From Sinonovacula constricta (Eukaryota; Mollusca; Bivalvia; Cardiida; Solecurtidae), in the NCBI GenBank assembly GCA_007844125.1, contig CM017558.1, forward strand, positions 28,645,101-28,709,100: a stretch of DNA of 64,000 bases. The letters are read 5' to 3'. A program made the translations under genes and the position numbers. Positions 1 through 13,072 of the stretch are shown piece by piece (positions within the stretch are counted from its first letter, which is position 1; every line of letters starts with the position of its first letter). The notes below the pieces were generated by a model. The model made no database searches and had not been told where the DNA came from. It saw nothing but the letters and a program-made list of their open reading frames with translations.

Positions 1-182
1 TAAGTCTTTTCATAAATGTTGTGGGTTTTTTCCTGTTATTTTCATTGACCTTTATGAAAAAAAAGATAGATCATACTCATCTCACTTTGTTAAGTATATT
101 GCATCAGATATAATGTGTGTTTGTTTTTGAAATACGTTGCAGCGAACAACTATGATTAGTATAGCAACTTCCAGCTTTTCAG

Positions 183-332
183 GGGGAAGACCCCCCCCCC
201 CCAGACAAATGTCTTGGTAAAACCACCGACGCACCGCAAGTCAGCTGGAAGACCTTCCCACATTAAGTCCTTCTCCCCGAACGAGACTCGAACCTATGCG
301 GTAAGTGGCTAAGCAGTCAGAGTCGATATATA
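183..332 (-). repeat. SINE family B fragment
   Basis: Shares CCCCGAACGAGACTCGAAC (minus-strand B box) and TAAGCAGTCAGAG with 16280-16332. Upstream it shares GACCTTCCCACATTAAGTCCTT-like sequence with 38478-38530. Begins beside a run of 12 C (191-202). Confidence 0.45.
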
Positions 333-1186
333 TATAACAGAAAATATAATGATGTCAAATGAGTACTGTAAATATATATATATATGTATAGTTATTCTTT
401 CATTTACTGTCATGGATTGTAGTTTGAACACGTTTTAGGCCTGGCGACGTTACTAACATCTTTTGGGTTATTTAATTACACTTCCCTAGAAAGTATGTAA
501 CTTGCCAATTTCGGCACATTTATATTTACTTTTATTTATTTATTTATTTATATATTTATTTATTATTTTTTATCATTTATTTTATTTTTTACTTTTTAGT
601 TTTGTTCTTGCACGTATATTTATATTTAATTTCTAGTAAGTTTGCTGAGTATGTGCTACCGTGCTATAAAACAATTCACTCATTCATGTGGGTGTCGGAC
701 ATTAATTTAATGATTTTTTTTTGTTGTTTATTTATTTCTCAGAATGTTCTTACATTGCAATGATACTTGGCAGCTCAAAATTATATGGATTTTTTTAGGG
801 TTTAGTTGATGACAGCACAGTTTGACGTTTATGAACAGGAAGTGTTATAATTACAGCTCAATAAAGAACAGAATAAAAAATAATAAGAACATTTCCTGTC
901 TGTTAGTTAAGGCGTAAAGGTAATATGTTGATGTCCTATTCAATTTCAACCTTATTGTAATTGAGTTTTTGATTACTACTAGCCGTAGGTATATGAACAG
1001 TCCTGCAGTTTCAATGTAAAAATAACTACAATACTAAGACACTGAACAAAGAAAAAGCAGTAATGCTCACCGCAAACATGCCATTAAATATTGCCATCAA
1101 GAGATATGTTACCCAAATTAAGCAAATCTTCTAGATAACAAAAGGAAAATGGAAGTTCTGCTTATTTTATACACCCACCAACATTG

Positions 1187-1319
<133 letters not shown>

Positions 1320-2675
1320 TACGTTTTCAAGCCTTTTTTAAGGTCATTGACAGAAAAATCTGTATGAAAACAAAATTGCAGTATTTAGCTTAAAAAAGAA
1401 ATAGTTACACACGTTTTAGCTTTCAAATAACGATAGCGTACAAAAGAAATCTTCGAAAGAATAAGAACGGTTTTGTCAATTATTCGATAACCTAAATGTG
1501 CAGTGTATTTACAGAAGGAAATAATTGAAACCGGTACTTGGACATAAGAAGTTATTTAAGTATTGGGACAAATGAAACATAAAAATAAAGTTATAAAATA
1601 TTCAGCAAGGGGTAAATCAAAAGAAATAAGTTTGTTAGTGACAAGAAACAAGGATTTCAGGGCCAATGCAAATAATGAATTTTGTCAGATCGAACCTGGA
1701 TATTTTATAATGTGCGTTGCATGCTTAAGAAATCGTATACACAAATAAATTGTAATCCAACGTCTTCTGACATGCAAAGTATCCATGTTGTTTGCGTGTT
1801 TCTGTTACGAATGGGGATTGTACTCGTGCTTCATGCTTTTGCATAAATATAAAAGATGGTGATTTTACCTTCTTGATATTTCGATTTCTATTTCTTTATT
1901 TATAAGGATAATAGAAGTCTGTTTGTTATTTGCTTAGGAGAACTAGACAAAATGTTGTTTCTTCATCTCCAGGAAACACATAATTATTTTAAATGTAGCT
2001 CAAGCCAGTTTCTGTGTTTATGTCTTCTAACCCTTTTTCTGCGATCGAATTGTTATGTGTAACTAATATACAATTAGGTAATAGCTAAATGAATATTTGT
2101 TTATCTGTCACAAATTTCGTTGTTTAGTATGTAAAGTTAAGATAAGAAGCACGTAAGTTACAACATATTTAGAAAAAGACAACGTGTTATGGCGTAACTT
2201 AACGAGATGCTATCACAATAAATAAGAGTGTATAATTATTTGTGGGAATATAATAAAGTGATTTTACAAAACATTTAACACATTCATTATCTATCATTGT
2301 TGTTGTCTTTAATTATTTTGGGTACATGAGTATGTAAAGCCCTTCTAAATATACTTTTACCGTCATATTTGTTACGACATCTGTTAATGTACATCTTAGA
2401 TGTCTGGAAAAAAAACATTGCCTTTTATTTGACCACGCTAAAAATCTTAATACCGTTTCAGAACATTGCACTATGGTAATGGCTTTTACAAAACTGTCAA
2501 ACTTATGCAATAGTCTATAAATATATTTCGATAAAGTTTAGTTTGGGAAGGACTGGCACACTCGGGATTGTAATATTACGATAACAGTGGTGTAATAGGT
2601 ATTAGTTTATTGCAGATTAGTTTCCAGTTAGCTTTGGTCGTTTCTGCTAGCATACATGGACATTTATTTAAGATA

Positions 2676-2760
2676 TAACATAAGTCAAAATGCAATATCA
2701 CATAGAAGGTATTGAATCTAACATAAGTCAAAATGCAATATCACATAGAAGGTATTGAAT
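2676..2760 (+). repeat. Perfect 43-bp tandem repeat, two copies
   Basis: TAACATAAGTCAAAATGCAA ... GGTATTGAATC at 2676-2718 is repeated at 2719-2760, identical over 42 bp. Non-coding. Confidence 0.95.
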
Positions 2761-3779
2761 ATTTAATAAATGGTTTAAATTATCCGATGTTAGTTACTCT
2801 GTTTTAACTCTTGTCCCAAATGTACAATCTACATTTATTTAGAGGAGGTTCTTATTTGCAACTGAAAACGTAACTGCTTTCCAATTTTCAATGCGTTGTA
2901 CTGATCTGATTCACTTCGGAAAAACTTTGACCATCGTTGTCGCTCACACTGCAAAAACAGTGCTTCTGAGCGCTTTGTTTTTTGGCGAGAACCATTTCTA
3001 GTTCACAACTGCATCTATTTTCATACGAATATGTCTTATTTTCTATTTTAAATGAAGCGTATTATATTTTATGGTGCTCCTTGTATGCCTTCTGTTCATA
3101 TTTCATGTCTCAATTACCACTTGTAAAGTAAATGATTTCCCTTATTTTTTAACAACATCTATCCTACCTAGTTTGACAAAGTATGTCTGCTTAGCCAGCG
3201 ACTGTATGTGAAATAACGACATTAATGCTACGCTATTAAGACTATGCTGTGTCTTGTTATATGTATTTGTGTATGCATTTTTATAAATGCAAACGTATCC
3301 GGGATAAAATCGTTTGCAAAAAAAGTTCAACTTTAATTATTTTTAACCCATACCACTTAAAATATTTATGAACCAATGCACCTTAAAACTGCCATTTAAT
3401 GGCATTCATTTCTACTTATGAACTATTATACAATACAAATTGTTTTCTGAAATATTTTCTGTCACAATGTCTCTTTAAATGAGGTGGCTACACTTAAGTC
3501 TCAAATAATATATTTAGCGAAAATGGTGTGAATATAAAATAAACATTTGGTATGCGCTAATATAAATTGTAAGTATTTTATACCGATGCATATATATCTA
3601 TCATTAAAATCGTTATCCTACCTTGCGCAATTTGTTAAAATGGACAGTAAGTAATAAAAAATACAACAATTTAAGGAAAAACCAATAATAACATTGTTAT
3701 TTGGTACCTACTTACTCAGCAGAAGAAGTATATGGCATAACATAGGAAGAAAATGAGAATACCTACAGATAATAAATTT

Positions 3780-3985
3780 GTAACTACCATAAGACAAAAG
3801 CATAAAAAGTAAATGTTAATGTGACAAAAACACACAACACACGACGCAGAAGATTGGTCATAACAATAAAGTTGCGCCTATTTACTTTAAATCTAAATGA
3901 TCTGAAACGTCTAGCTGAACCCACTTGATGTGAACATTGATTCGCTTGCAATGTATAACAAAACAACATAAAACAGTCAAATATC
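3780..3985 (+). repeat. R1b-like fragment, decayed
   Basis: AATGTGACAAAAACACACAA and flanking sequence resemble 9333-9380; the minus-strand translations of both share a VLCVFVTLTFTF-like stretch. Weak. Confidence 0.3.
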
Positions 3986-3989
3986 AAGT

Positions 3990-4052
3990 CTCAGTGGCGA
4001 AGTCAGTAGAGCAGTGGGCCGCCATCCAGGTAGTTCTTGTTCGAAACCTATA
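3990..4052 (+). repeat. tRNA-like fragment
   Basis: CAGTGGCGAAGTCAGTAGAGC resembles an A box and GTTCTTGTTCGAAACC a B box, about 30 bp apart. No complete cloverleaf is visible, so it is probably a SINE head relic. It directly follows an R1b-like stretch. Confidence 0.35.
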
Positions 4053-5129
4053 AAAACTTTTAACATTTTTAAATATTAACAACCTCTTTGTTTAGTTGTG
4101 GATTTAAGGTTATATTTATAAACAACATATATTCAAAACTGTATTGGAAAGGTTAAAACGTCTTTTCTTCGGATTTGTTTTGTTTTTGCGTTTCGAGTAC
4201 TTTTTGTTAACGATATCTTTTGTTTCATGTCATTTCATTTTAGTTTTATTACATTGTTATTTTATTTGAATTGCTTTATTTGAGAAAATGTTAGCATTCA
4301 TTTAATGCACACATATAGATTAACACTCTTAACATGAACGCTTGCAGAGACATAAATTAAATAGCAAAATGAAATGTTTAATTATATTAATTTAATCAAT
4401 GTAAAAGGGGGTTCGTATGTAAGTCTTTATAAAATGCAAATTAAAACAACAGTTAAATTTTACAACATAAACTCAATAACTTAAACAATTGTCAGCAAAC
4501 AAAGAATTATAATAACAGAAAACAAACGTCAAATAGTTTTAGTGCCCCTGTCAAAAAACTGTGAACTTTCATCAACAGAAAAATTGGACGTATATTGAAA
4601 ACATAATTATTAGAGAAACGTCACAAGTACACAGTTAAAGTAATAAAAGTGTGAAAATGGTTTAAAACAGCTGCTTTTATTGTTGCAACTGCGTACATGT
4701 TAGGGAGTTTGATTAGAAAAATGTCATCAGCTTTATCCATGTTTGCATTGTATTCGCATTTGACATTTGAAATGATGTCTTTATGTTAATTGGTGAATTC
4801 TGAAGGAATATGTCTAGTAGCGTAATTGTTGTCTTAAAACTTTTTATGATGAATTTAACATGGAAAATCTACTGTCTGTTTTCACACTTTGCATTGATAT
4901 GTTCAAGTAGAGTTTTTCGTTTTAGTTGAAAAAATAACAGGTTTAAAAGACGCTATTGAAGTATTGTTTTGGATTGTACTGGGACAATTATAATAAGGCA
5001 GTTTTAAAAAAATTGTATTCATAGATAAAGTTTGTTTTGTCTTTGCTTTAGTTAAGTTGAGCCGACTTGAATTATGCTCATATTGGCGACGTCCCGCAAA
5101 TTTTAGATGAAAAAAGACCACAGTCTACT

Positions 5130-5225
5130 GTCTAAGTAGAGCCACCGAAACACAGCAAATTAGCTTTAAACTATCCCACGTAAACAAACAAAAAATTCTC
5201 GCCCCGAACGGTACTCGTAGAGAAA
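5130..5225 (-). repeat. SINE family B fragment, decayed
   Basis: GCCACCGAAACACAGCAAAT ... CTCGCCCCGAACGGTACTCG matches 221-300 in order, with a short AAACAAACAAAAAA insertion. Confidence 0.4.
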
Positions 5226-5790
5226 GGCGACGTTTATATAGAAAATTCAAATGACCAAGTTATCGTCCAGACATATTATATTATCTATCACGATGTCGAT
5301 AGTTAAATCTGAACACGGTGACTCTATTGTAAACCCCTGAGTTTGTGGTTTTCTGTCCAAATCAAATATCTGGATAGCGTTATTGTCATTATTTAAAGCT
5401 ACCAGACAACAATACATTGTGTACCGAATCACTTTACGGAGAACATTATCGGTACATTGTGATCTTTATCTTCTGTATTTTGTCTGTAACTAAATTGGCA
5501 CAGATGCTGTAGACTGTTAATCGTTAAAACCCACGTCTTTATATATAAACTGTTAAGAAATCCAGACTATGAGTATGTTAATATAAAACATTGTGTTGAT
5601 TTTAAATCAATTTTAAAAGAAGCCTTGCACTTTGAAATTTCGACAACATTATTAACATTATATCCTATAAATAGGCGGTATTCCTCAAATACATGTGACA
5701 TTAAATGCGTTTCGTCGCAAAGCTACTTGTCCTTTAAGTACTAATCACATTAACATAGAAAATGAAAACGAGAAGTCTATTTTGGTATGA

Positions 5791-5960
5791 ATGACGCCAC
5801 AGTCGCACCAGCTAACGAAGTTTGTGCGCTATCTAGTTGCACCCGCCTTTTCCAGTTGACGATTTGATTGCATATTATTGATCTTCTTTGGGAGCTTTTA
5901 GCACACAAAGAATCAGACGATTTTATGGAAAATATGAATAATGTACTCCATGATAATGCC
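5791..5960 (+). repeat. Old repeat R6, copy 1
   Basis: ATGACGCCACAGTCGCACCA, GTGCGCTATCTAGTTGCACC, CGATTTGATTGCATATTATT matches 14378-14540 and 23481-23600 in order. All are diverged and non-coding. Confidence 0.5.
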
Positions 5961-6621
5961 TCTTTACGTGTTCATGATTGTTCATGCAAATTCGCCCAAT
6001 ATTGTGCCGGATATAAATAAATTACCCGTATATAAATTTTAAAATAATATTTGCTAAATGGTCAGCATTTAATGTGCATCTCTGAAATACATTTTGTTTG
6101 TTAAGAAACTATTTTCATGAGTGAATATTTTTTTATAAAAATGCTTAAAGCGCTTTTAACATTAAGTAATGCATTAAATGTATCAGATATAATATGTATT
6201 CTACTCCTTCGTTCAAGATATTTACATATAACTATAATTATGTTAATGAAGGTGTCATATTTGTCATTAAACAATTCGTATAGAGCAATGTGGTTTTATC
6301 AAACAGTGGGTATTGAACGACGTCCTTCAGAAGAAAGTATGAATGGGAAAACCCTAATGTTATATTAATAATATCAACTCTTTTAGAAAACACAAAAAGC
6401 ATCCCTATGTAACTTCTGCTAGCATTGTTCATTACAGTTTGTCAATAGATCCTAATAGCTCTTCATTATACTGTCTCCATTATCACAGCACAGTGCTTTT
6501 ATTCATCAGCAATTTTTATGCAATGTGATGTTTTGCAAGGCAAGCAATAAATTATTATGCATCTTCAAACCAAAGTTTTAATATCGTTTCCATATGAAAT
6601 AAATAATTCACCAATGATGAT

Positions 6622-7159
6622 ATTTTGAATAAACTTCAAACTAAGCGTTTCATCAACATTATGTTGGTTATTTTTTACATACATAAAATGTAAAACATCA
6701 AAGACGCAATTTATTTAACCAATTGTAAAAAACAATATCAATTAAATAAAAAACAATGCTCTCATCGTTATATTAACTGGAGATTCATTGATTTGGAGAT
6801 CGCATATGACGAAGTGCAAAAGCCTTGAAACTGTGGAGTGCATAATAATGTTCACACTGATTATTTTAGAGTAATTAAGTTAAAGCATCGATTTTGAATA
6901 AACTTCAAACTAAGCGTTTCATCAACGTTATGTTGGTTATTTTTTACATACATAAAATGTAAAACATCAAAGACGCAATTTATTTAACCAACTGTGAAAA
7001 ACAATATCAATTAAATAAATAACAATGCTCTCATCGTTATATTAACTGGAGATTCATTGATTTGGAGATTGCATATGACGAAGTGCAAAAGCCTTGAAAC
7101 TGTGGAGTGCATAATAATGTTCACACTGATTATTTTAGAGTATTTAAGTTAAAGCATCG
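6622..7159 (+). repeat. Recent 269-bp tandem duplication
   Basis: Units 6622-6890 and 6891-7159 start ATTTTGAATAAACTTCAAAC / ATTTTGAATAAACTTCAAAC and differ at about six positions by eye (for example CATT/CGTT, AATTGTAA/AACTGTGA, GATCGC/GATTGC). A third start, ATTTTG, follows at 7160. Non-coding. Confidence 0.9.
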
Positions 7160-7715
7160 ATTTTGTAATTACTTATATGTTATGCAGACAATGATTGGCT
7201 TCTAAGCTGTCTGGACAAACCTGGCTAACGACTATCTTTTTTCTTTCTTTTTTTCTCTTTTTTCTAGAGCAATCATAAAAGGAACAAAACAGCATGCTAT
7301 TTTTGTGTGTGAAAATGTCCGTATGAATTGTGTCAATGTATGAACTGAACCTGAATATATGAAAATCCTGATTTATATTTGCAAACTTTAATAAATATAA
7401 ATTTACATCGGCCACATTTTGTCCTTGTTGTACCTTTAATTTGCACACTATGTACTTTCCAACACTTTGTCTTAATAATAAAACCCCCTTAAATAACAAA
7501 AGAAAGATATATATTAATGTTTGTAAAGTAAATGGGACAAAATTAAATCTTATTTACAAAATCATAGACTAAACATATAGACATGCAAAAAGCAGTGTGT
7601 ATGGTTTGAACCGTTTGCCTAAAAATAAAAACCATTTGACAATTCAGGCAGACTAATTTGAATGTCGTTCATAAAAATTGTTTGCTTTAATGGACCTCGT
7701 TTACTTTGCTTTAAT

Positions 7716-8310
7716 AAGCATATATGACAAAGTCCTATGAGCATTGCAACATATACCAAACTCCGAAAACGCACAGAACAAAGGCATTTCACATGCAAAC
7801 CAAGCGAAAAGCAAAAAGAAATTTGTGATGAGTCATTTAACGAAAAGCGCAAACCCGACAGTTACCGCATTGGAACGGTCATTCGGCAATATGGACCGAC
7901 TGGGGTGCTTTAACCGGTTTTACAGAGCTCTAACCTCGCACTTCCTGACGAGTTTCTCAAATGCAAGCAATGAAAAGAAAAACGATCTATTTGAAAACGA
8001 TCTATTTGAATGTCCATGCGCTGATTTTTTCTATACGTAATGTCGAAAGTAGTGACGTCATTGAAAAATAATGTCCACATAGTGTTAAGAAAAGAATATG
8101 GTATTATTTCGATTTGAAAAACTACACAAAAATGGTTGACTATAAAAAATAACTTTCTGAATCATGAACAAACATGACCAGAGACGAATAAATGGTTGTA
8201 GCATCCTGTTCATGTGAAGATGGAATTGAAGAACCAAAGTTAAATGTCCATCAAAGAAAATACACGTAACAATCCTTATAGGATGAATTAAATGACAACA
8301 TATATTACAT
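7716..8310 (+). repeat. Dispersed family R1a, longest copy
   Basis: Reference copy of a ~600-bp repeat. Ordered blocks: TATATGACAAAGTCCTATGA at 7721, GATGAGTCATTTAACGAAAA, GACCGACTGGGGTGCTTTAA, CGGTTTTACAGAGCTCTAAC, TCGCACTTCCTGACGAGTTT, a doubled CGATCTATTTGAA (7983-8008), AGTAGTGACGTCATTGAAAA at 8048, then GAAGATGGAATTGAAGAACC and GATGAATTAAATGACAAC. No tRNA boxes, no coding and no obvious terminal inverted repeats, so the class is unknown. The ORFs over it at 7619-7852 and 8085-8528 are repeat translations. Confidence 0.7.
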
Positions 8311-8370
8311 GCACAGGGAGATTTTTTACCACCGCCACATTGCACAAGTAACATTGTTGTGATCATGAAT

Positions 8371-8512
8371 AAGAATATATGACAAAGTCCTATGAGCATT
8401 GCAACATATACCAAACTCCGAAAAGGCACAGAACAAAGGCATTTCACATGCAAACTAAGCAAAAAGCAAGAACAAATTTGTGATGAGTCATTTAGCGAAA
8501 AGACATTTTTAA
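8371..8512 (+). repeat. R1a partial tandem copy
   Basis: Repeats the first ~140 bp of the preceding R1a copy at an offset of 655 bp with few differences (for example ACGC/AGGC, CCAAGC/CTAAGC). This is much closer than to other R1 copies, so it is a local duplication. Confidence 0.75.
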
Positions 8513-9279
8513 GAAGAAGTTTTGTCATTGCTTTGTTTCTCTTTTAATCCATACACCAATAACTGTCAATCAAGCTATATTTTAATGCTCTTTTAACTTG
8601 GTAAATTGAAAACCTGGCTGTCTTTATCCCTAAAGACTTAAAATGTATGCTTGTCATATAACCTAAAATGCATTTACTTATGTTTTACTGCTGTCATTTT
8701 CAGAATGCATATCGACAATAATGGTTTAGGCATCCAGAGACTCTGAAGTCGAAACAGTGTTGTTTTATTGCAATATCATGGGATAAACAAAGCAAACAAC
8801 CTACATTTATAATGTGTTAAGTGAGAGAGAATCAACCGAAAAAAGTGTTGCCACAGCAACCTTTCAAATGTCTGTCCGTCTTGAATTTTATAAAGTGCAC
8901 TTCGTTTAAAAAGTATCTACCCCACCCACATTTAGTTTCTAAATAGTACAAAAGAACTGTATTTAATGTAAAAGTACTGTTATTCTTTCAGTGTTGAATG
9001 TCTTCCATTTCAGCACTTGTGGCGCAGTATGTGCCAAACTTTAATACCAAATACAACACTAAAATATGATAAGGCTTAATAAGAACCACAACATATACAT
9101 GTATTCACATCTGAACTAGAAAAATAACATTTAATAAAAGAGAAACTGCAACACCTATAAACGCACCGTTTGCAAAGGGACCGAATGTCGCCACTTAAAA
9201 GCAGTGTTCATAGACATTACCGCGACTTGTCCGGAACTTTTTGTCACAGTGTAAACAAGCTACCATTGTAGAGAATAGG

Positions 9280-9560
9280 TAACTAAGAAAATGTCTTACC
9301 ACTAAACTACCTCTAGACAAAGAAAACACGGTAAATGTAAAAGTGACAAACACACAGAGGCGAAACATAATACACAAAAACAGCATTGGATTGGTCAGTT
9401 GGCAAAAAGACCGACTAGTGTGTTTAAACCTGATTCGTGGAGCGCCCCAACCCCACACTTCCTGGAGGTTTTTCTATCAAACAAACAGTGTAAGTGAAAT
9501 ATCTCGTCAGAGTGAGACAACTTAAAGTAAGCACCTGCATTGGGCGTTAAAACTGATAAA
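9280..9560 (+). repeat. R1b variant copy
   Basis: Shares GGCAAAAAGACCGACTAGTG and the TGGAGCGCCCCAACC...CACTTCCTGGAGG core with R1a, but has its own 5' part (TCTAGACAAAG, AAGTGACAAACACACAGAGG) and 3' part (AGTAAGCACCTGCATTGGGC). Both flanks match 62380-62700 in reverse. Confidence 0.6.
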
Positions 9561-11659
9561 ATGAAAAAATATAAAGACAAAATAACTCGTAATAAAATAA
9601 ACATATGTAGACTATGTTCAGTAGATAAAAGACTCGGCAACATAAAATTACTGTTAGGACCTCCATCGGGAATCTGGTGTCATGAACGTAATTGATTTTG
9701 GAGCACACGTATCAAGTGCAGTACATACCTAAGTACCAATAGAAGTAAAGGAGGTAAAACGAAATGTAATATAGTATGTAGTTCCTTTCCAAGTCACTAT
9801 GTGACAAAGGCAGGTAAACGCAAAAACCTTCCATTAATAGATACACGTACATTAGTTACACAGTGTATGAAAATGTCGTAGAATTATAGATTTACTTAAC
9901 TTATGTTGTACTTAAATACATTGCTGATTGTAACTTTGATATTGTGTAGGAACGACATACCATTCTTAAACTAACCAAAAGTAATAAAGACATTAACCCT
10001 GCCCCATGCCATTGAATGAATATTTTGCACGTAAACACTGTATACAGGGACAGCCAAATAACTATCTTTTGGATTTATTGTGATTATATGCTGGTTCGTT
10101 GGAAAATTTACTACATTTTTCTTTTTAATGATTTTAATTACTTAATCAATGTTGCCAGTGATTACTATATGGCAGGTTTTAGGTTAATTGATGAAGTTAA
10201 ATTTGAACATATCAAGTTTATGTAAATTTGCTTATGTGACATTTGTTTACCTTTATGTATTTTGTAAGTTTGTAGTAGTATATTTTAGATAGAAATCATA
10301 ATATTCCATTATAATCATTATCTAATTCCTTACAAACGCAACCATTTAAATATTCGTTTTAGAAAATACATTTATGTCGTCGATGGATCACCCTATTAAA
10401 GCGAGCGGAAAAGAAACCGACAAAAGCCACTTACTTGCAATCACGCTTGACCACCATGTGTTTCAATAAGAATAGAACAACAAGACCAGAATACAAGTCT
10501 GTAAATGGTACCGAACAAAAGGCAAACAAAACTTTTCTGCGATGGATGAAATGCCAATGACCGCTATCATTGAACTACAGAATTGACGTGTATACTGTAC
10601 TGGAAAATAAGGGTTTCTTGATTGCAACTATCTTGATAATTCATACTATTCCCTTTTATTAAAAACACACCAGTAGACGAGGACTCATCATGATTATATA
10701 TGGCACGCAATGCCTGTAATGTAATACAGCTAAGCATTGATATGCACGTAGCAGGAGCAGCGTTTTATCCATGAATCGGTTGTATGATGATAATGTGCGC
10801 CGACATTTACTACGTTGTCTGTTTTAACAGGCTGAGATGTGGTTAAAGCAGACCGTTATCGCCAGTAATGTAGTTATGTGGACTGGTGCTAAATAAAGAG
10901 TTGTCTGCATTGTGCCTTTGAGGATAGTTTTTAAAATTCCATCTGAACACCACATGAAGCAATAATTGGTGCAGTGTCTGTTTAGGAATGGATGTAAGTT
11001 GTCCAGAGTTTCCTCCCATGAGAAGAATAAATATAGATGTTATTCAACATAATTTCATTTGGCTGATAGATTTAATGTTGTTAGGGGTTCTTAAAGGTGG
11101 TATACGACAGTTTGCCTATATCAAATTCGTGTTACAATACAGTAACACTGCTTAGGGGAATTAGCGCATAATTTTTGCGTCCACTCTAACTTTAGTACAA
11201 GTAGAGACGGTTTAGAGCATTGCCTTCATGTTTAGACTGTACATATTACTATAAAACACTCTAAAAGTTAAATTATATCAAATCTGAAGACGATATAACG
11301 TAATATCAAAAGTGAGTTGTCAACTGATTTATCTAGTTAAAAATATCTACCACTACAACGTGGCCCAGATAGGATATACCTGTTTGCAATGACGAATGGA
11401 AATTTACGTTTCACTGTTTACGCTGATCTAGGGCCTCAATGGGCAGCATTTTGCAAGACCTTTTCAGGTAACAATGACTTATTAGGATATTTGAAAACCC
11501 GTTTTTTCGTAAAAATTTAAAAAAGTGTGCATATTACTTAAACATTACAATTATGGGTGGAAATAGAATATAAATTATCTCTGTAAACATATTTCTTTAA
11601 GAAGCTGTAAAATGACCGCATATCATTTTGCTCTCTTTTGAATAGATTATGTTACTTAA

Positions 11660-11790
11660 GCAGGTCATCCACAAACATTCTCACCAAAAACAAAGTTGAT
11701 ATTTCCCAGTGCCCAGTGCCTTTGTACAATAGAAATTTTTAGCCTGAATACAGTTTTCTAGAAAATGTTGTTAATTACATCTTATTTTAT
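11660..11790 (+). repeat. Old repeat R7, copy 1
   Basis: GGTCATCCACAAACATTCTC, AAAGTTGATATTTCCCAGTG and TTGTACAATAGAAATTTTTA match 14588-14690; a CCCAGTG duplication (CCCAGTGCCCAGTGCC) is seen here only. Confidence 0.6.
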
Positions 11791-13072
11791 AGCTGTTATA
11801 TTTTCACTGTTATCATCTGCAGTTTGTCAATAAATCTTGTATGTATCATGCTATTGACATAGTTGTGTTCAACCTTTTTAGTAAACCTCTTTTCCAACTT
11901 ATTTAACTGAAATTCTATTATTTGCGGAATCTCATTTTGTTATTTGAAGTGAGTATACTTTCGAGGATCGTAAATACCTTTTCTTAGATAATGGTTTCAA
12001 AATGTATAAGTTAAAGACAAAATATTTATTGTTTGAGTTATAATAACACAATAGAATTGTTAAAAAAATGCTGTATCTGGGGCACCCTATCTCTTACTTA
12101 CAAATGTGAACTTGCGGATGCAGACGGATCACGGGACTTTGACACCTATCTAATTTCAGAGTAACAGGTCCTGTCATTTAATCAGACTGGTTTCAAATAA
12201 ACGAAAGTAGATTTGCACATTTCATGTGTGAGCAGTAAGCTCTTATTGTTCACAAGTGAAACCATTATATACAGTTTTTATTAAATATTTACAAAACTAA
12301 TTGGGTCAGTATTTTCGGATAAAGGTTAAAACTGAATCTTGTGTTGCTGTATGAATCAATGTGGTGGCATATCATTATTAGAATAATATGTTATGCGGTT
12401 TTTCTGTATAAGTAAAGTTCTTACTTTCTTTTGAAAAGACAATCGTATGTCATCATAAAATCAAGCCATATGTTTGAACGACTGTTATTGCTGACTTCAC
12501 AAAGGGTTCATTTGTGTCAGCATATACATTTGCAAATAACTGACATCAAAACTTCATTTATAGCAAACCCGACTCATTCGTTTTGATTTTTTTTGCATGT
12601 TTTATGGACGTTTCAATGTCCTGGCGTAAAAATGTTACATACAACTGACGACCATAGTTATGATAAAATCTGTTTTTCATTGAAATGTGTCATATTCAAA
12701 TGCAAGAGAAAACTTCGTTAACATAATTACAACATTTAAAAGTAAAATGATTGCTATGACCAGAAAAAACACTAATTCAATAACAACGAACATAAGTAGA
12801 AAAAATTATAATAATTATTACCATACTTACAGTAAATTGAACTGTACGTTCGGTTGACCTGTTTGTTGCTTTTACAACGATGTTGAAACATATTTTGTAG
12901 GATATGCTTGGTCAATCAAGGTACCTTTCCAGAAAAGATGAGTGATACTGTTGAATTGTTAATACTTGAATGAGAGATGTCATAGCTTTTAAATAGCTAT
13001 TGGTGCCGTAGTTCAAGGACATTTATTAAGACAGTATGTTTAGCATAAATGCATATTTTGTTATTTATACAG

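Larger units (their letters stand above)
8513..13072. other. Non-coding stretch
   Basis: Apart from R1b (9280) and R7 (11660), nothing supported. A 31-codon ORF at 10374-10469 (MSSMDHPIKASGKETDKSHL...) is probably chance. Confidence 0.5.

Noticed and set aside
8085..8528. 147-codon minus ORF, longest outside the transposon
   Set aside because: Lies across repeat R1a and its duplicate; similar peptides arise from other R1 copies at 7619 and 9195, with no domain.
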